A DNA stretch of 64,000 nt from Methylobacterium organophilum (GCF_022179465.1 NZ_BPQV01000006.1:1-64000); one strand, 5' to 3'; shown: positions 9,453-19,021, counted from the stretch's first letter. The notes: generated by a model not told the origin, from the sequence alone. Program-made: numbers and translations.

Positions 9453-11096
9453 TCACGCCCGGCATGCCACGTCCTCGAACACGGCGGCTTCGGGGAAGGC
9501 GGCGTCGGGCACCGCGAAGGTGTCGAGGCCCGCGCCGAAGCGGTCCTGGAGATAGGCCTCGCTGCGCCTGGCGATGGCGGGATCCGCCTCGACGTCGAGC
9601 TCCAGGGTCTTGCCGAAGCCCCATTCCACGACCTCGCCGTCCTCGACGATGGTGCGGCCGTCCTTGAGCACGAGCTTGGCGTTGGCGAACATCGCCGTGC
9701 GGTTCTTGTCGTCGCGGTAGATCGCGACGTCGGCCCGGGCGCCGGGGCGCAGGTGGCCGCGATCGGTCAGCCCGAGGAGCTTGGCCGGGCCGGAGCGGGT
9801 CAGCTGGGCGATCTCGCTCAGGGTGTATTCGCGCTCGATGCTCGCGAGGCCGGAGCGCTCCGAGACGACGGCGGGCAGAGTGGCGATCTCGCGGGCCCGC
9901 TCCTCTGCATCCATCAGCAGGTGGATGATGCGCGGATACTCGGTGAAGACGCCGCCATTGGGATGGTCGGTGGTGAGGATGGTGCGCTCGGGATTCGACG
10001 AGAGCAGCATCAGCTCCAGGCCGATCGCCCATTGCAGGGACGAGACCGGGCCGCGGGGCCGGTAGAGGAAGGGCACCACGCCGCCGCCCTCGGCATCGCC
10101 CGCCTGCAGCACCCACTTCTTGGGCTTGGCGCCCTTGCGGCCGCCGAACTGGCGCAGGATGTCCAGCGAGATCGTGACGGTCTGGCCGAACACGACCTGG
10201 CCGACATCGTAGGTGGCGTTGGGATGGGCCTCCATCGCCGCGGTGATGCGCTCGGCCGCGGAGCGGAAGCCGCCGGTCAGCGGGTTCTCCGGGTCGGCGA
10301 CGCCGTAGGCGTAGAACTGGGCATGGGCGAAGTGGATGCGCCGCCCCTCGGCCGCCTCCAGGGTCGCGACGAAGGAGTCGTCGGCGCCCGGCAGGCCGAG
10401 ATTGTTGCAGTGGACGTGGAGCGGGTGGGGCACCTTGATCGCCTCGACCGCGTCGAGGAGGGCGCCCATGATCGTGCGGGTCGAGAGACCGTAGCAGGGG
10501 ATCTCGTCGTCGAGGCTGAGCTTCAGCACCCCGTCCTTGAAGGCGGAGGCGCCGCCCGCGTTGATGCATTTCACGCCGAGGCCGCGGGCATGGGCCAGGG
10601 TGTGGGTGACGAGGTCGCGCACCGCGTCCTTGCTCTCGCCGTCCCGCAGGAGGGCGAGGAGGTGGTCGTCGTTGCCCATCACCGCGAGGCCGCCGCGGTC
10701 GAGGAGCGGGATGTCGGCGAGCTCGAGATGGGTGGCGAGGGCGTTCGAGGGCGGCAGGGCCGGCTCGACGGCGGTGGTGTAGCCCATCCGCGCGTAGTTC
10801 GCGCCGATCCAGGCCCCGGAGCCGCCGGCATGGGCGAAGGGATGCCCGTCGGGGGCCGATTCGCTGACATAGAGGTCGGGCAGGAGCAGGCGGCTCATCA
10901 CCACGTTGCCGCCGGCGATGTGCGAATGGACCTCGACGCCGCCGGCCATCACCACGCAGCCGGTGGCGTCGATGGTGCGGTCGGGGGTGCGGTCGCCGGC
11001 GGCGACGATGCGGCCGTTCTCGACGAAGACGTCGCCGACGGCGTCGCGCCCGTCGGTCGGATCGACGACGCGGCCGCCCTTGATACGGATCAGCAT
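9453..11096 (-). CDS. fhcA: Formyltransferase/hydrolase complex subunit A
   Basis: A 547-residue amidohydrolase-fold subunit that hydrolyses formylmethylofuran to formate. The metal-binding H-S-H (His57, His59) follows the first strand block, H-V-H-C-N-N occurs in mid-protein, and T-T-D-H-P-N-G-G-V-F later carries the conserved His/Asp. The ATG at 11096 lies inside the fhcB end (7 bp overlap). The open frame continues far upstream through fhcB in another frame, but only this start gives the family N terminus (M-L-I-R-I-K-G-G). Confidence 0.96.
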   Translation of the reverse strand: MLIRIKGGRVVDPTDGRDAVGDVFVENGRIVAAGDRTPDRTIDATGCVVMAGGVEVHSHIAGGNVVMSRLLLPDLYVSESAPDGHPFAHAGGSGAWIGANYARMGYTTAVEPALPPSNALATHLELADIPLLDRGGLAVMGNDDHLLALLRDGESKDAVRDLVTHTLAHARGLGVKCINAGGASAFKDGVLKLSLDDEIPCYGLSTRTIMGALLDAVEAIKVPHPLHVHCNNLGLPGADDSFVATLEAAEGRRIHFAHAQFYAYGVADPENPLTGGFRSAAERITAAMEAHPNATYDVGQVVFGQTVTISLDILRQFGGRKGAKPKKWVLQAGDAEGGGVVPFLYRPRGPVSSLQWAIGLELMLLSSNPERTILTTDHPNGGVFTEYPRIIHLLMDAEERAREIATLPAVVSERSGLASIEREYTLSEIAQLTRSGPAKLLGLTDRGHLRPGARADVAIYRDDKNRTAMFANAKLVLKDGRTIVEDGEVVEWGFGKTLELDVEADPAIARRSEAYLQDRFGAGLDTFAVPDAAFPEAAVFEDVACRA

Positions 11097-12181
11097 GAGG
11101 CGGCCTTCTTGCTCGGGCGCTTGCTCAGGAGGCTGGCGCGGATGCGGGCGAGAACGTCGGCGGCGGCCACGGCCTCGGCCGGGCTCGCCGCCTCCTGGAA
11201 GGCGACGACGCCGCGGCGCTCGTGCCAGAGGGCGCCCCCCGTGGAGGCGCCGGGCACGCCGACCGTGATGACGATCTCGGCGGTGCCGGGGCCGGCCTCC
11301 GGGCTGCCCTCGCCGACGACGGCGATGGTGGGCAGGCTGCCGAGCCAGGCGGGGCGCGGGGCGGGCAGGGCGGCGAGCCAGAGGGCGGCATCGGCCTCGC
11401 CGGCGGCGATCTGGCGGGCGCTGTCGAAGCGCCAGGGATCGTGCTCCGGCAGGGCACGGCCGAAGCCGACGCGGGGCGCCTGGCCGGTGGTCCAGGCGGA
11501 GAGCTGGAGCACGGCCCGCCCCTGGAAGGGATCGGCCAGCGGCAGGGCGAAGAAGCGGGTCGCCTCGTTGAGATCCCGGATCAGGCCCTGCAGCATCTCG
11601 ACCCCCAGGGTGCCGAGCTCGCCCGCATCGTAGACGACGACGCCGTACCGGGCCGCGGCCAGCCGCTTGCCGAGGTCGGAGAAGGCCTCGTCCCCGGCGA
11701 GATGCCCCTTCACGAAGGCGCGCAGGTGGCCGAGCGCCACGGCGAGGCCCTGGCTGCCGGCGGCATAGGCGACGTGGCGGGTGCCGCCGTTCTGCGGCCC
11801 GCCGAGGGAGAGCAGGGCGCGCTCCGCGCCCGCGGCCCGGCCGCGCACCGGCTTCGAGCCGGCGATCTCGGCGAGCAGGCCGCCGTCCCAGGGGCGCTGG
11901 CCCAGGGCGAGCACCACGTCGGCGCGCCCGATCGTCTCGGCGGCGGTGGTGGTCATGCCCCCGCCGGCGCTCAGGGATTCGAGCTCCGCGTAGAGATGGT
12001 CGCCCGAAACCGAATCGAGCGAGGCGCCCGCCGTCTCGGCCAGGCGATAGGCGGCCCTCACGGCCGCGAGATCGGCGCAGAGGCCGGCAATGACCGGCGT
12101 TCGTGCCGCGGCGATCAGATCGGCGGCGGCCCCGATGGCCGCATCCAGATCCACCGCGCCTCCCTTCACCCAGGCTGCCAT
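11090..12181 (-). CDS. fhcB: Formyltransferase/hydrolase complex subunit B
   Basis: A 363-residue homologue of the molybdopterin-binding FwdB/FmdB subunit, known in methylotrophs to be a reduced, non-redox version. I see no cysteine-rich iron-sulfur motif, consistent with that. It is first in the fhcBADC operon. The start at 12181 (M-A-A-W-V-K-G-G) was preferred over an in-frame GTG at 12220, which lacks a ribosome site; the choice is not certain. Confidence 0.92.
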   Translation of the reverse strand: MAAWVKGGAVDLDAAIGAAADLIAAARTPVIAGLCADLAAVRAAYRLAETAGASLDSVSGDHLYAELESLSAGGGMTTTAAETIGRADVVLALGQRPWDGGLLAEIAGSKPVRGRAAGAERALLSLGGPQNGGTRHVAYAAGSQGLAVALGHLRAFVKGHLAGDEAFSDLGKRLAAARYGVVVYDAGELGTLGVEMLQGLIRDLNEATRFFALPLADPFQGRAVLQLSAWTTGQAPRVGFGRALPEHDPWRFDSARQIAAGEADAALWLAALPAPRPAWLGSLPTIAVVGEGSPEAGPGTAEIVITVGVPGASTGGALWHERRGVVAFQEAASPAEAVAAADVLARIRASLLSKRPSKKAASC

Positions 12182-12564
12182 GTCGGGTCCCGTGGTTTCT
12201 TGGTTGGCCGGGCGGGGCACCTTGGTGGCGGCGCCTTCGCCCGTGAAAGAGCTGAAGCGATCCGCCGGGATGCCGCCTCATGCTGGCATCCGACCACGCC
12301 GTGACGCTGAAGGCGCCGGCGCTTCGGGGCTGATCAACCCGTGGCCGGCTCCTGCTGGCCGGCGCCCCGGTTTTGCATCCCCGGCCCGCGCCCCGCAAGC
12401 CCGGCGGTCGCAAAAAAGCGACGCTCGCCGGGCGCTTGCGCGTGTCTCGGGGCCGCCGGGGGCACCTTGCCGGTTGTCGCGGCGGCGCACCCATGGGAGA
12501 AGCCGGCCCGCGAGTCACGGGCCCGGCTGTCGGGACCCGGCCGGCGGAATGAGGCAGGATCGTC
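12182..12564. promoter_or_regulatory. Divergent control region between fhcBADC and beta-RFAP synthase
   Basis: A 383-base gene-free stretch between two outward-facing C1 transcription units. It contains a perfect 7-base inverted repeat, GGATGCC at 12268-12274 and GGCATCC at 12285-12291, with a 10-base spacer. I see no coding pattern and no clear AAGACA/TAGAAA promoter pair. It must hold promoters for both directions. Confidence 0.5.
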
Positions 12565-13560
12565 GTGGCCGAGGCCTCCGACAGGATGGGCGAGACGACC
12601 ACCGGCTCCGTGCGCGGCACGCCCGGCGTGCGGGTCCGGGCCCCGGCGCGTCTGCATTTCGGCTTCCTCGATCTCAATGGCGGCCTCGGGCGGCGCTTCG
12701 GCAGCCTGGGCCTCGCCCTCGACGCCCCCGCGGTGCAGCTCGTCGCCCGCCCGGCCCGGCGGGCCGCCGCGAGCGGGCCGGAGGCCGAGCGGGTGCGCAG
12801 CTACCTCCTCGCCGCCGCCTCCCATCTCGACGTGCCCGACGCCGCCGCGATCACGGTGGAGGAAACGATCCCCGCCCATGCCGGCTTCGGCTCGGGCACG
12901 CAGCTCGCCCTCTCCGTCGCCGCGGCGCTGGCCCGGCTCAACGGCCAGCCCTTCTCGCCCGACGACTTCGCCGACGTGCTCGACCGCGGCAACCGCTCCG
13001 GCGTCGGGCTCGCCGCCTTCACCCAGGGCGGGCTGATCGTCGACGGCGGCCGGGACGAATCCGGCGCGCCGCCCCCGGTGATCGCGCGGCTGCCCTACCC
13101 GGAGGCCTGGCGCGTCGTGCTGATCCTCGACGAGGCCGCCATCGGCGTGCACGGCTCCCGCGAGACGGAAGCCTTCCGCGACCTGCCCGTGTTCGATGCG
13201 GGCCAGGCCGCCGAGATCTGCCGCATCGTGCTGATGCAGGTTCTGCCCGCCGCCGCGACCGCCGAGCCCCAGGGCTTCGGCGCCGGCATCACCGCGATCC
13301 AGAAGCGGATCGGCGACCATTTCGCGCCCCATCAGGGCGGCCGCTTCGCCAGCCCCGCCGTGGCCGAGGTGCTCGCCGCCATCGCCGCCGAGGGCATCCC
13401 GGGCTACGGCCAGTCCTCCTGGGGGCCGACGGGCTTCGCGCTGATGCCGTCCCAGGCCGAGGCCGAGGCCCTGGTGGCGCGCCTGGAGCGGCCCGGCCGC
13501 CTGCGCTTCGTCATCGCCAAGGGCCGCAACGCGGGCGCGAGCGTGCTCGACATCGCCTGA
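12565..13560 (+). CDS. mptG: Beta-ribofuranosylaminobenzene 5'-phosphate synthase
   Basis: Beta-RFAP synthase condenses a 4-aminobenzoate unit with PRPP, releasing CO2. This is the first committed step of the H4MPT tail. The 331-residue protein has the GHMP-kinase-like fold, with the N-terminal R-A-P-A-R-L-H-F-G-F-L-D motif and the glycine-rich P-A-H-A-G-F-G-S-G-T-Q loop at about 104-114. The GTG start at 12565 follows an AGGCAGGA ribosome site; ATG at 12586 is an alternative. It corresponds to Orf4 of the M. extorquens C1 island. It lies ahead of mtdB with a 266 bp gap. Confidence 0.92.
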   Translation: MAEASDRMGETTTGSVRGTPGVRVRAPARLHFGFLDLNGGLGRRFGSLGLALDAPAVQLVARPARRAAASGPEAERVRSYLLAAASHLDVPDAAAITVEETIPAHAGFGSGTQLALSVAAALARLNGQPFSPDDFADVLDRGNRSGVGLAAFTQGGLIVDGGRDESGAPPPVIARLPYPEAWRVVLILDEAAIGVHGSRETEAFRDLPVFDAGQAAEICRIVLMQVLPAAATAEPQGFGAGITAIQKRIGDHFAPHQGGRFASPAVAEVLAAIAAEGIPGYGQSSWGPTGFALMPSQAEAEALVARLERPGRLRFVIAKGRNAGASVLDIA

Positions 13561-13826
13561 GAATCGGCCCGAAAATCCGCCCGGTCCGGGAAAAGGGGCC
13601 GAGCCCTCAGGTTTTCTTCACCCGGGGGTTGAAAAACCATCGCTTGACCGGTCCTGCCGGGATCGGCTTTGGACTGGCCCGCGAGGGGCGGCACGCCGCG
13701 TTCGGGCGCCGGCCGCGATCCGATTCATCGGGTCGAAACCGGCGCCATGTCATCAGTTTCGACGCGCATCCCCGATTGCCGGATTCGCCTTAAGCTCCCG
13801 GCACGGAGCGCTCTAGGGAGACGACC

Positions 13827-14720
13827 ATGGCCCGTTCGATCCTTCACATGCTGACGCCGCTCAAGCACATGAGCCCGTTCGACGTGAACATGGCGATCGA
13901 TGCGGGCTTCGAGACCCTCGTGACCTATACCGGCGTCGACCTCGCCGACGTGGTCTCCCTGACCCAGGATTCGATCTTTTCCCGCGCGCCGCAGGACGGC
14001 GTGCGCACCGGCATCTTCATCGGCGGCAAGAACGCCGAGGACGCCCTCGACATGATGGACCGCGCGAAGAAGGCCTTCGTGCCCCCCTTCGCCAACCATG
14101 TCTTCGCCGATCCGGCGGGCTCCTTCACCACCGGCGCGGCCATGGTCGCGGAGGTGTCCCGGGCGCTGAAGGCCAAGTTCGGCACCGACCTGAAGGGCAA
14201 GCGCATCGTGATCTTCGGCGGCGCCGGCGTCGTCGCCTACGTGGCAGCGGTGATCGGGGCGCTGGAGGGCGCGAAATCGGTGCTGGTCGGCCATGACGGC
14301 GAGGAGCGCGTCTCGAAGATCGCCTTCACCATGAAGTGGCGCTTCGGCATCGAGGTCGGCGCCGTCGACGGCTCGACCCCGGAGGCGCGCCGCGCCGCCA
14401 TCACGGATGCCGACGTGATCCTCTCCGCCGGCCCCGCCGGCATCCCGATCCTCTCGGCGAAGGACCTCGAATCCGCGCCGAAGCTGCTCGTCGCCTCCGA
14501 CGTCAACGCCGTGCCGCCGGCTGGCATCGCCGGGATCGACGTGAACGCCAAGGACGTGCCCCTGCCCGCCGGCAAGGGCGTCGGCATCGGCGCGCTGGCG
14601 GTCGGCAACGTGAAGTACCAGACCCAGTGCCGCCTGTTCCGCCGCATGCTCGAGGCGGACGAGCCCCTCTGCCTCGACTTCCGCGACGCCTACAAGCTCG
14701 CCGTGGAGATCGCGGGCTGA
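13827..14720 (+). CDS. mtdB: NAD(P)-dependent methylene-H4MPT dehydrogenase
   Basis: A 297-residue cytoplasmic enzyme oxidising methylene-H4MPT to methenyl-H4MPT. The N-terminal substrate domain (about 1-110) is followed by a Rossmann domain with the dinucleotide loop I-V-I-F-G-G-A-G-V-V at about 130-139. An AGGGAG ribosome site precedes the ATG. Length and sequence fit MtdB better than MtdA. It sits between beta-RFAP synthase and the ATP-grasp/mch pair, and converts the Fae product. Confidence 0.96.
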   Translation: MARSILHMLTPLKHMSPFDVNMAIDAGFETLVTYTGVDLADVVSLTQDSIFSRAPQDGVRTGIFIGGKNAEDALDMMDRAKKAFVPPFANHVFADPAGSFTTGAAMVAEVSRALKAKFGTDLKGKRIVIFGGAGVVAYVAAVIGALEGAKSVLVGHDGEERVSKIAFTMKWRFGIEVGAVDGSTPEARRAAITDADVILSAGPAGIPILSAKDLESAPKLLVASDVNAVPPAGIAGIDVNAKDVPLPAGKGVGIGALAVGNVKYQTQCRLFRRMLEADEPLCLDFRDAYKLAVEIAG

Positions 14721-14743
14721 CCCCGCCGATCCGGTGACACCGG

Positions 14744-15904
14744 ATGGGGCGTGACGCCTCCCCAGCCGGGGAGGCGATCCTCATCGCCGCGCAGTCGGGG
14801 CGGGCGCTGGCGGAGGCCGCGCGGCGGGCAGGCCTGCGCCCCCTGGTGCTCGACCTGTTCGGCGATGCCGATACCCGCGCTTTGGCGGAGGCCTACCGGC
14901 CGCTGCCCGGCCGCTTCGGCACGGGCCGCCTCGGCGGGGCGGCGCTGCTCGCCGGGCTGGAGGCCCTGGCCGAGGGGGCGGGGCGCCTGCGCGGCGTGGT
15001 GCTCGGCTCCGGCTTCGAGGGCGCGCCCGACCTGATGCGGGCCATCGCCGCCCGCTTCCCCCTGATCGGCGCCGAACCGGAGACAGTGGCCACGCTCAAG
15101 GACCCCTTCGCCCTGGCCGCGCTCTGCGCCCGCCTCGGCATCCCCCATCCTCCCGTGACGCGGGAGCCCGTGCCCGACCGGGCCCGCTGGCTGCTCAAGC
15201 GCGCTGGCGGCTCGGGCGGCAGCCATATCCGCGCGGCGACCGCGGGCGCAGCCCCCCCGGGGGGCTATTTCCAGGCGCGGGTGAGCGGCCGCGCCTTCGC
15301 CCTGAACGTGCTGGCGGATGGGCGCGGGATCGCGCCCCTCGCCCTGACCGAGCAATGGAGCGCGCCCTCGCCCCTGCGCCCCTTCCGCTATGCCGGCGCC
15401 CTGGCGCGGGGGCGGGGGGAGCCCGGCCCGGTCCCGCCCGCGCTGGTGGGGCGGGTGAGCGAGGCGGTCGCCCGCCTGACGGCGGCGACGGGGCTGCGCG
15501 GCCTCGCCTCCGCCGACCTGCTGATCGACGGGCCGGATTGGTGGCTCATGGAGATCAATCCGCGCCCCGGCGCCACCCTCGACGTGCTCGACCGGCGGCC
15601 CACGCCCCTGCTTGCGGCGCATATCGAGGCTGCGTTCGGCCGCCTGCCGCCCCCGGAACCCGCACCGGAGGATGCGGCCGGCGCGGAGATCTGTTACGCG
15701 GCAAGCCGATACGCCCCGGTCCCGTCCCTGGACTGGCCCGGCTTCGTCCGCGACCGCCCGGTCGCCGGCTCGGTCGTGGCCCGGGATGCCCCGCTCTGCA
15801 CGCTGCTGGCCAGCGGCCCGGATGCGGGGACGGTGCGAGAACGTTTGCGGGAGCACGCGGAGGCAACGCGCGCCCTGCTGGAGGAGACGGAGACAACACG
15901 ATGA
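14744..15904 (+). CDS. ATP-grasp protein of the C1 island (Orf5/MfnD-like)
   Basis: A 386-residue ATP-grasp ligase. The ATP-binding strand [12 protein letters not shown] lies at about 150-161 and the Mg-binding M-E-I-N-P-R-P-G at about 269-276. It corresponds by position to Orf5 of the methylotroph H4MPT islands, whose archaeal relative MfnD joins tyramine to glutamate in methanofuran synthesis. A role in making methylofuran is therefore likely but not shown. It lies 23 bp after mtdB and overlaps mch by 4 bp (15901-15904). Confidence 0.8.
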   Translation: MGRDASPAGEAILIAAQSGRALAEAARRAGLRPLVLDLFGDADTRALAEAYRPLPGRFGTGRLGGAALLAGLEALAEGAGRLRGVVLGSGFEGAPDLMRAIAARFPLIGAEPETVATLKDPFALAALCARLGIPHPPVTREPVPDRARWLLKRAGGSGGSHIRAATAGAAPPGGYFQARVSGRAFALNVLADGRGIAPLALTEQWSAPSPLRPFRYAGALARGRGEPGPVPPALVGRVSEAVARLTAATGLRGLASADLLIDGPDWWLMEINPRPGATLDVLDRRPTPLLAAHIEAAFGRLPPPEPAPEDAAGAEICYAASRYAPVPSLDWPGFVRDRPVAGSVVARDAPLCTLLASGPDAGTVRERLREHAEATRALLEETETTR

Positions 15905-16872
15905 GTGCCGAGCAGACCTATCCGAGCGTCAACGCCCTGGCGGCCCCGCTGGTGGAGCGCCTCGCCGCCGACGCCGCGCTGCTCCGGCTCGCCGTCACGC
16001 AGGAGAACGGCGCGCGCATGATCGATGCGGGCGCCTCCGCCCGCGGCTCGATCGAGGCCGGCCGCCGCATCGCCGAGATCTGCCTCGGCGGCCTCGGCAC
16101 CGTGACCCTCGCCCCCACCGGCCCGATCGCCTCCTGGCCCTATTCGGTGGTGGTGCATTCCGCCGATCCGGTGCTGGCCTGCCTCGGCAGCCAGTATGCC
16201 GGCTGGAGCCTCGCCGACGAGACCGGCGAGACCGGCTTCTTCGCCCTCGGCTCCGGCCCCGGCCGCGCCGTCGCGGCGGTGGAGGAGCTCTATCACGAGC
16301 TCGGCTACCGCGATTCCGCCGACCGGATCGCCCTGGTGCTCGAATCCGCCAGCGCCCCGCCGGCCTCCGTGGTGGCCAAGGTCGCCGAGGCCGCCAAGGT
16401 CGCCCCGGAGAACGTGACCTTCATCTACGCCCCGACCCAGAGCCTCGCCGGCGCGACCCAGGTCGTGGCCCGCGTGCTGGAGGTGGCCCTGCACAAGGCG
16501 CACACCGTCGGCTTCGACCTGCACAAGATCCTCGACGGCATCGGCTCGGCGCCGCTCTCGCCCCCGCACCCGGACTTCATCCAGGCCATGGGCCGCACCA
16601 ACGACGCCATCATCTATGGCGGCCGGGTGCAGCTCTTCGTCGATGCCGACGACGCCGAGGCCAAGCAGCTCGCCGAGCAGCTGCCCTCGACCACCTCGAG
16701 CGACCACGGCGCCCCCTTCGCCGAGATCTTCTCGCGGGTGAACGGCGACTTCTACAAGATCGACGGCGCCCTGTTCTCCCCGGCCGAGGCGATCGTGACC
16801 TCGGTCCAGACCGGCCGGACCTTCCGCGGCGGCCGCCTCGAGCCGCAGCTCGTCGACGCCTCCTTCGCGTAG
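15901..16872 (+). CDS. mch: Methenyl-H4MPT cyclohydrolase
   Basis: A 323-residue cytoplasmic enzyme that hydrolyses methenyl-H4MPT to N5-formyl-H4MPT, feeding the Fhc complex. It matches the Mch family over its whole length, with the N-terminal [10 protein letters not shown], the Q-Y-A-G-W segment and the C-terminal [24 protein letters not shown] ribosome region lies inside the end of the preceding ATP-grasp gene, and the two are translationally coupled. Confidence 0.97.
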   Translation: MSAEQTYPSVNALAAPLVERLAADAALLRLAVTQENGARMIDAGASARGSIEAGRRIAEICLGGLGTVTLAPTGPIASWPYSVVVHSADPVLACLGSQYAGWSLADETGETGFFALGSGPGRAVAAVEELYHELGYRDSADRIALVLESASAPPASVVAKVAEAAKVAPENVTFIYAPTQSLAGATQVVARVLEVALHKAHTVGFDLHKILDGIGSAPLSPPHPDFIQAMGRTNDAIIYGGRVQLFVDADDAEAKQLAEQLPSTTSSDHGAPFAEIFSRVNGDFYKIDGALFSPAEAIVTSVQTGRTFRGGRLEPQLVDASFA

Positions 16873-16887
16873 GACGCAACCGGAAAT

Positions 16888-16911
16888 CCCTCTCCCCTCC
16901 GCGGGAGAGGG
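16888..16911 (+). terminator. Hairpin after mch
   Basis: CCCTCTCCC and GGGAGAGGG form a perfect 9-bp stem with a 6-base loop, 16 bases past the mch stop. No T-run follows. It may act as a partial terminator or RNA-stability element, and is the first of several hairpins in this 162-base gap. Confidence 0.5.
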
Positions 16912-16989
16912 TGCCTCGCGGAAGCGAGGCGGGCGCGGGGGCGGCGCTTCCGGAGACGGCGCTCCCCTCACCCGACCCGTTATGCGGGC

Positions 16990-17008
16990 CCCCTCTCCCG
17001 CAGAGGGG
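16990..17008. repeat. Intergenic CCCCTCT/AGAGGGG palindrome
   Basis: A 7-bp stem with a 5-base loop, sitting 27 bases before the next gene. With 16888-16911 it frames a GC-rich spacer built from CTCTCCC/GGGAGAGG words. Similar words recur at 48660-48840, which suggests a family of intergenic palindromic elements. Confidence 0.4.
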
Positions 17009-17034
17009 CGAGGGCGACAGAAACGGACAACGAC

Positions 17035-17949
17035 ATGCGCATCGGGCTCGCGGCCGATAACGGCACCTGGCACAAGACGCGGCTGCGCGAGGCCCTGCGC
17101 GCCCACGGGGTCGAGCCGGTGCTGTTCTCCCTGGCCGACGTCGCCGTGGTGACCGGCGGGGGCGAGCCCCTGCGGGTGCCGGGCTTCGAGGACAGGCTGC
17201 CGGACGGCGTCCTTCTGCGCACCATCGCGGGCGGCACCTTCGAGGCGACGACGATGCGCCTCGGCGTGCTGCACGCCCTCGTCGCCTCCGGCGTGACCGT
17301 CTGGAACGGCCCCGTGGCCATCGAGCGCTCCGTCGACAAGGCGGCGACCTCGCTGATGATCGCCCGGGCCGGCCTGCCGACCCCGGACACCTTCGTATTC
17401 TCGAAGCGCGAGGCCGCCGCCGACTGCGTCGCCCGCGAGGCGGGGCCGGGCCGGCCGCTGGTGCTCAAGCCGCTCTTCGGCTCGCAGGGGGAGGGGCTGA
17501 TGCTGATCGAGCGCCCCGAGGACCTGCCCCCGGAGGAGGCGGTGAGCCGCGTCTATTACCTGCAGCGCTACGTGCCCCGCCGGGACGGGCTCTGGCGCGA
17601 CTACCGGGTCTTCGTCTGCGAGGGCCGGGCCATCGCCGGCATGATCCGCGAGGGCGACGGCTGGATCACCAACGTCCACCGGGGCGGCCGCCCCTTCGCC
17701 TGGGAGGTGCCGGAGAAGGCCGCCGCCCTGGCCGAGGCCGCCGCGGCGGCGATCGCCGTCGACTATACCGGCGTCGACCTGGTCGAGGACGGGGAGGGGG
17801 GCTTCCTGGTGCTGGAGGTCAATTCCATGCCCGCCTGGTCCGGCCTGCAACAGGTGACCGAGACCGACATCGCCGGGGCCGTGGTGCGCGGCTTCCTCAA
17901 CGCCGTCCATGCCGCCCGCCCGCCGCGGCTGGTGGCCTCGCAGGGCTGA
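17035..17949 (+). CDS. RimK-family ATP-grasp ligase of the C1 island (Orf7/MptN-like)
   Basis: A 304-residue ATP-grasp protein of the RimK/glutamate-ligase type. The nucleotide-binding L-K-P-L-F-G-S-Q-G-E-G segment (about 143-153), R-D-Y-R-V-F-V and the metal-binding L-E-V-N-S-M-P-A-W-S-G segment (about 259-269) are present. It corresponds to Orf7 of bacterial H4MPT islands. The archaeal relative MptN adds glutamate to H4MPT. In bacteria a role in adding glutamates to H4MPT or methylofuran is inference. The next gene follows after 3 bp. Confidence 0.82.
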   Translation: MRIGLAADNGTWHKTRLREALRAHGVEPVLFSLADVAVVTGGGEPLRVPGFEDRLPDGVLLRTIAGGTFEATTMRLGVLHALVASGVTVWNGPVAIERSVDKAATSLMIARAGLPTPDTFVFSKREAAADCVAREAGPGRPLVLKPLFGSQGEGLMLIERPEDLPPEEAVSRVYYLQRYVPRRDGLWRDYRVFVCEGRAIAGMIREGDGWITNVHRGGRPFAWEVPEKAAALAEAAAAAIAVDYTGVDLVEDGEGGFLVLEVNSMPAWSGLQQVTETDIAGAVVRGFLNAVHAARPPRLVASQG

Positions 17950-17952
17950 CGC

Positions 17953-18831
17953 GTGGCCGAAGGCGGCGCCGAGGCGGGGACCGGGCCGGGCCGGGCGCTC
18001 CCGCAGGCGGTGATCGCCGACCTGTTCCGCGCCGCCTGCCTCGCCGAGCTCGACGCGCTCAAGCCCGGCAACGTCCATGCCTATGCCGCCGGCCACCGCA
18101 TGGAGGTGGACGACTTCGTCACGAGCGCCGCGGTCGCCGCGCCCCCCCTCGCCGAGGCCGGCGCCGCGGTCGGGCGGCGGGTGCGCGGCGCCGTCGAGGC
18201 CACGATGGCGGCGGTCGGCCAGAACACCAATCTCGGCATCCTGCTCCTGTGCGCGCCGCTCGCCGCCGCGGCCGAATCCGCCCGGCCCCTCGCGCAGGCC
18301 CTGCGCGGGGTGCTCGGCGGACTCGACGCGCGGGACGGGGCGGAGGTCTTCGCCGCGATTCTCGCCGCCAATCCCGGCGGCCTCGGCCGGGCCGCGGGCC
18401 ACGACGTCGCCGGCCCCGCCCCGCCCCTGGCCGAGGCCATGGCGGAGGCCGCCCCCCGGGACCGCATCGCCCGCGCCTACGTCACCGGCTTCGAGGACCT
18501 GTTCGCGATCGGCCTGCCGGCCCTGGCGGCGGCGCGGGCGAAGGGGCTCGCCCCGCCCTGGAGCACGACGGCGATCCACCTCGCCTTCCTCACCGGCGTT
18601 CCCGACAGCCACATCGCCCGCAAGTTCGGGCCGGAGCGGGCGGAATCGGTGCGGGCGGAGGCCGCGGCCGCCCTCGGCGCCCTCACGCCGGGCGAGGCCG
18701 CCCGGGACACGCTGCTCGCCCATGACCGGCGCTTGAAGGAGGCGGGGCTCAACCCCGGCACCAGCGCGGATTTCACGGTGGCGACGCTGTTCCTCGACGC
18801 GCTCCTGCGCGCACGGGGAGAGGCCGCCTGA
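17953..18831 (+). CDS. CitG/MdcB-like triphosphoribosyl-dephospho-CoA synthase homologue (Orf17)
   Basis: A 292-residue all-helical protein with the family signatures K-P-G-N-V-H (about 37-42), G-Q-N-T-N-L-G-I (about 91-98) and G-L-N-P-G-T-S-A-D (about 266-274). Relatives join ATP to dephospho-CoA through a ribosyl bond. No citrate lyase or malonate decarboxylase genes are nearby, and the gene lies between two C1 genes. It therefore corresponds to Orf17, needed for H4MPT-linked metabolism by context but of unproven chemistry. The GTG start at 17953 leaves a 3 bp gap after the RimK-like gene. Confidence 0.82.
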   Translation: MAEGGAEAGTGPGRALPQAVIADLFRAACLAELDALKPGNVHAYAAGHRMEVDDFVTSAAVAAPPLAEAGAAVGRRVRGAVEATMAAVGQNTNLGILLLCAPLAAAAESARPLAQALRGVLGGLDARDGAEVFAAILAANPGGLGRAAGHDVAGPAPPLAEAMAEAAPRDRIARAYVTGFEDLFAIGLPALAAARAKGLAPPWSTTAIHLAFLTGVPDSHIARKFGPERAESVRAEAAAALGALTPGEAARDTLLAHDRRLKEAGLNPGTSADFTVATLFLDALLRARGEAA

Positions 18832-19021
18832 CCCCTCGCGGGGCCGGGCGCGCACTACCGTTCGTTCACGCCCGAAAGCAAGGTCCCGCGCGCCGAAAAA
18901 TTACCGATTTCAGGGCGTTGCCCAGGGTTGTTCCGGGCAGGGGGCCGCTGTAGGGTCCGCGCCGCTGTCCGGGCTAACCGGCTCGGTTCCGAGCGCCGCA
19001 AACAAGGATGGCTTCCGGCCT

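Noticed and set aside
9453-12677. A 1074-codon open frame covering fhcA and the region upstream
   Set aside because: It is fhcA extended through the other frame of fhcB and the intergenic region. High G+C removes stop codons. The fhcA start at 11096 gives the family N terminus.
17953-18831. Annotation as a citrate lyase or malonate decarboxylase cofactor enzyme
   Set aside because: No lyase, decarboxylase or acyl-carrier subunit genes are nearby, and the gene sits inside the H4MPT island. The family name should not be taken as the function.
15694-18855. A 1053-codon antisense open frame opposite mch, the RimK-like and CitG-like genes
   Set aside because: The product is a repetitive Gly/Arg/His/Ala sequence, typical of the antisense of high G+C genes. 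All three plus-strand genes have clear family motifs.
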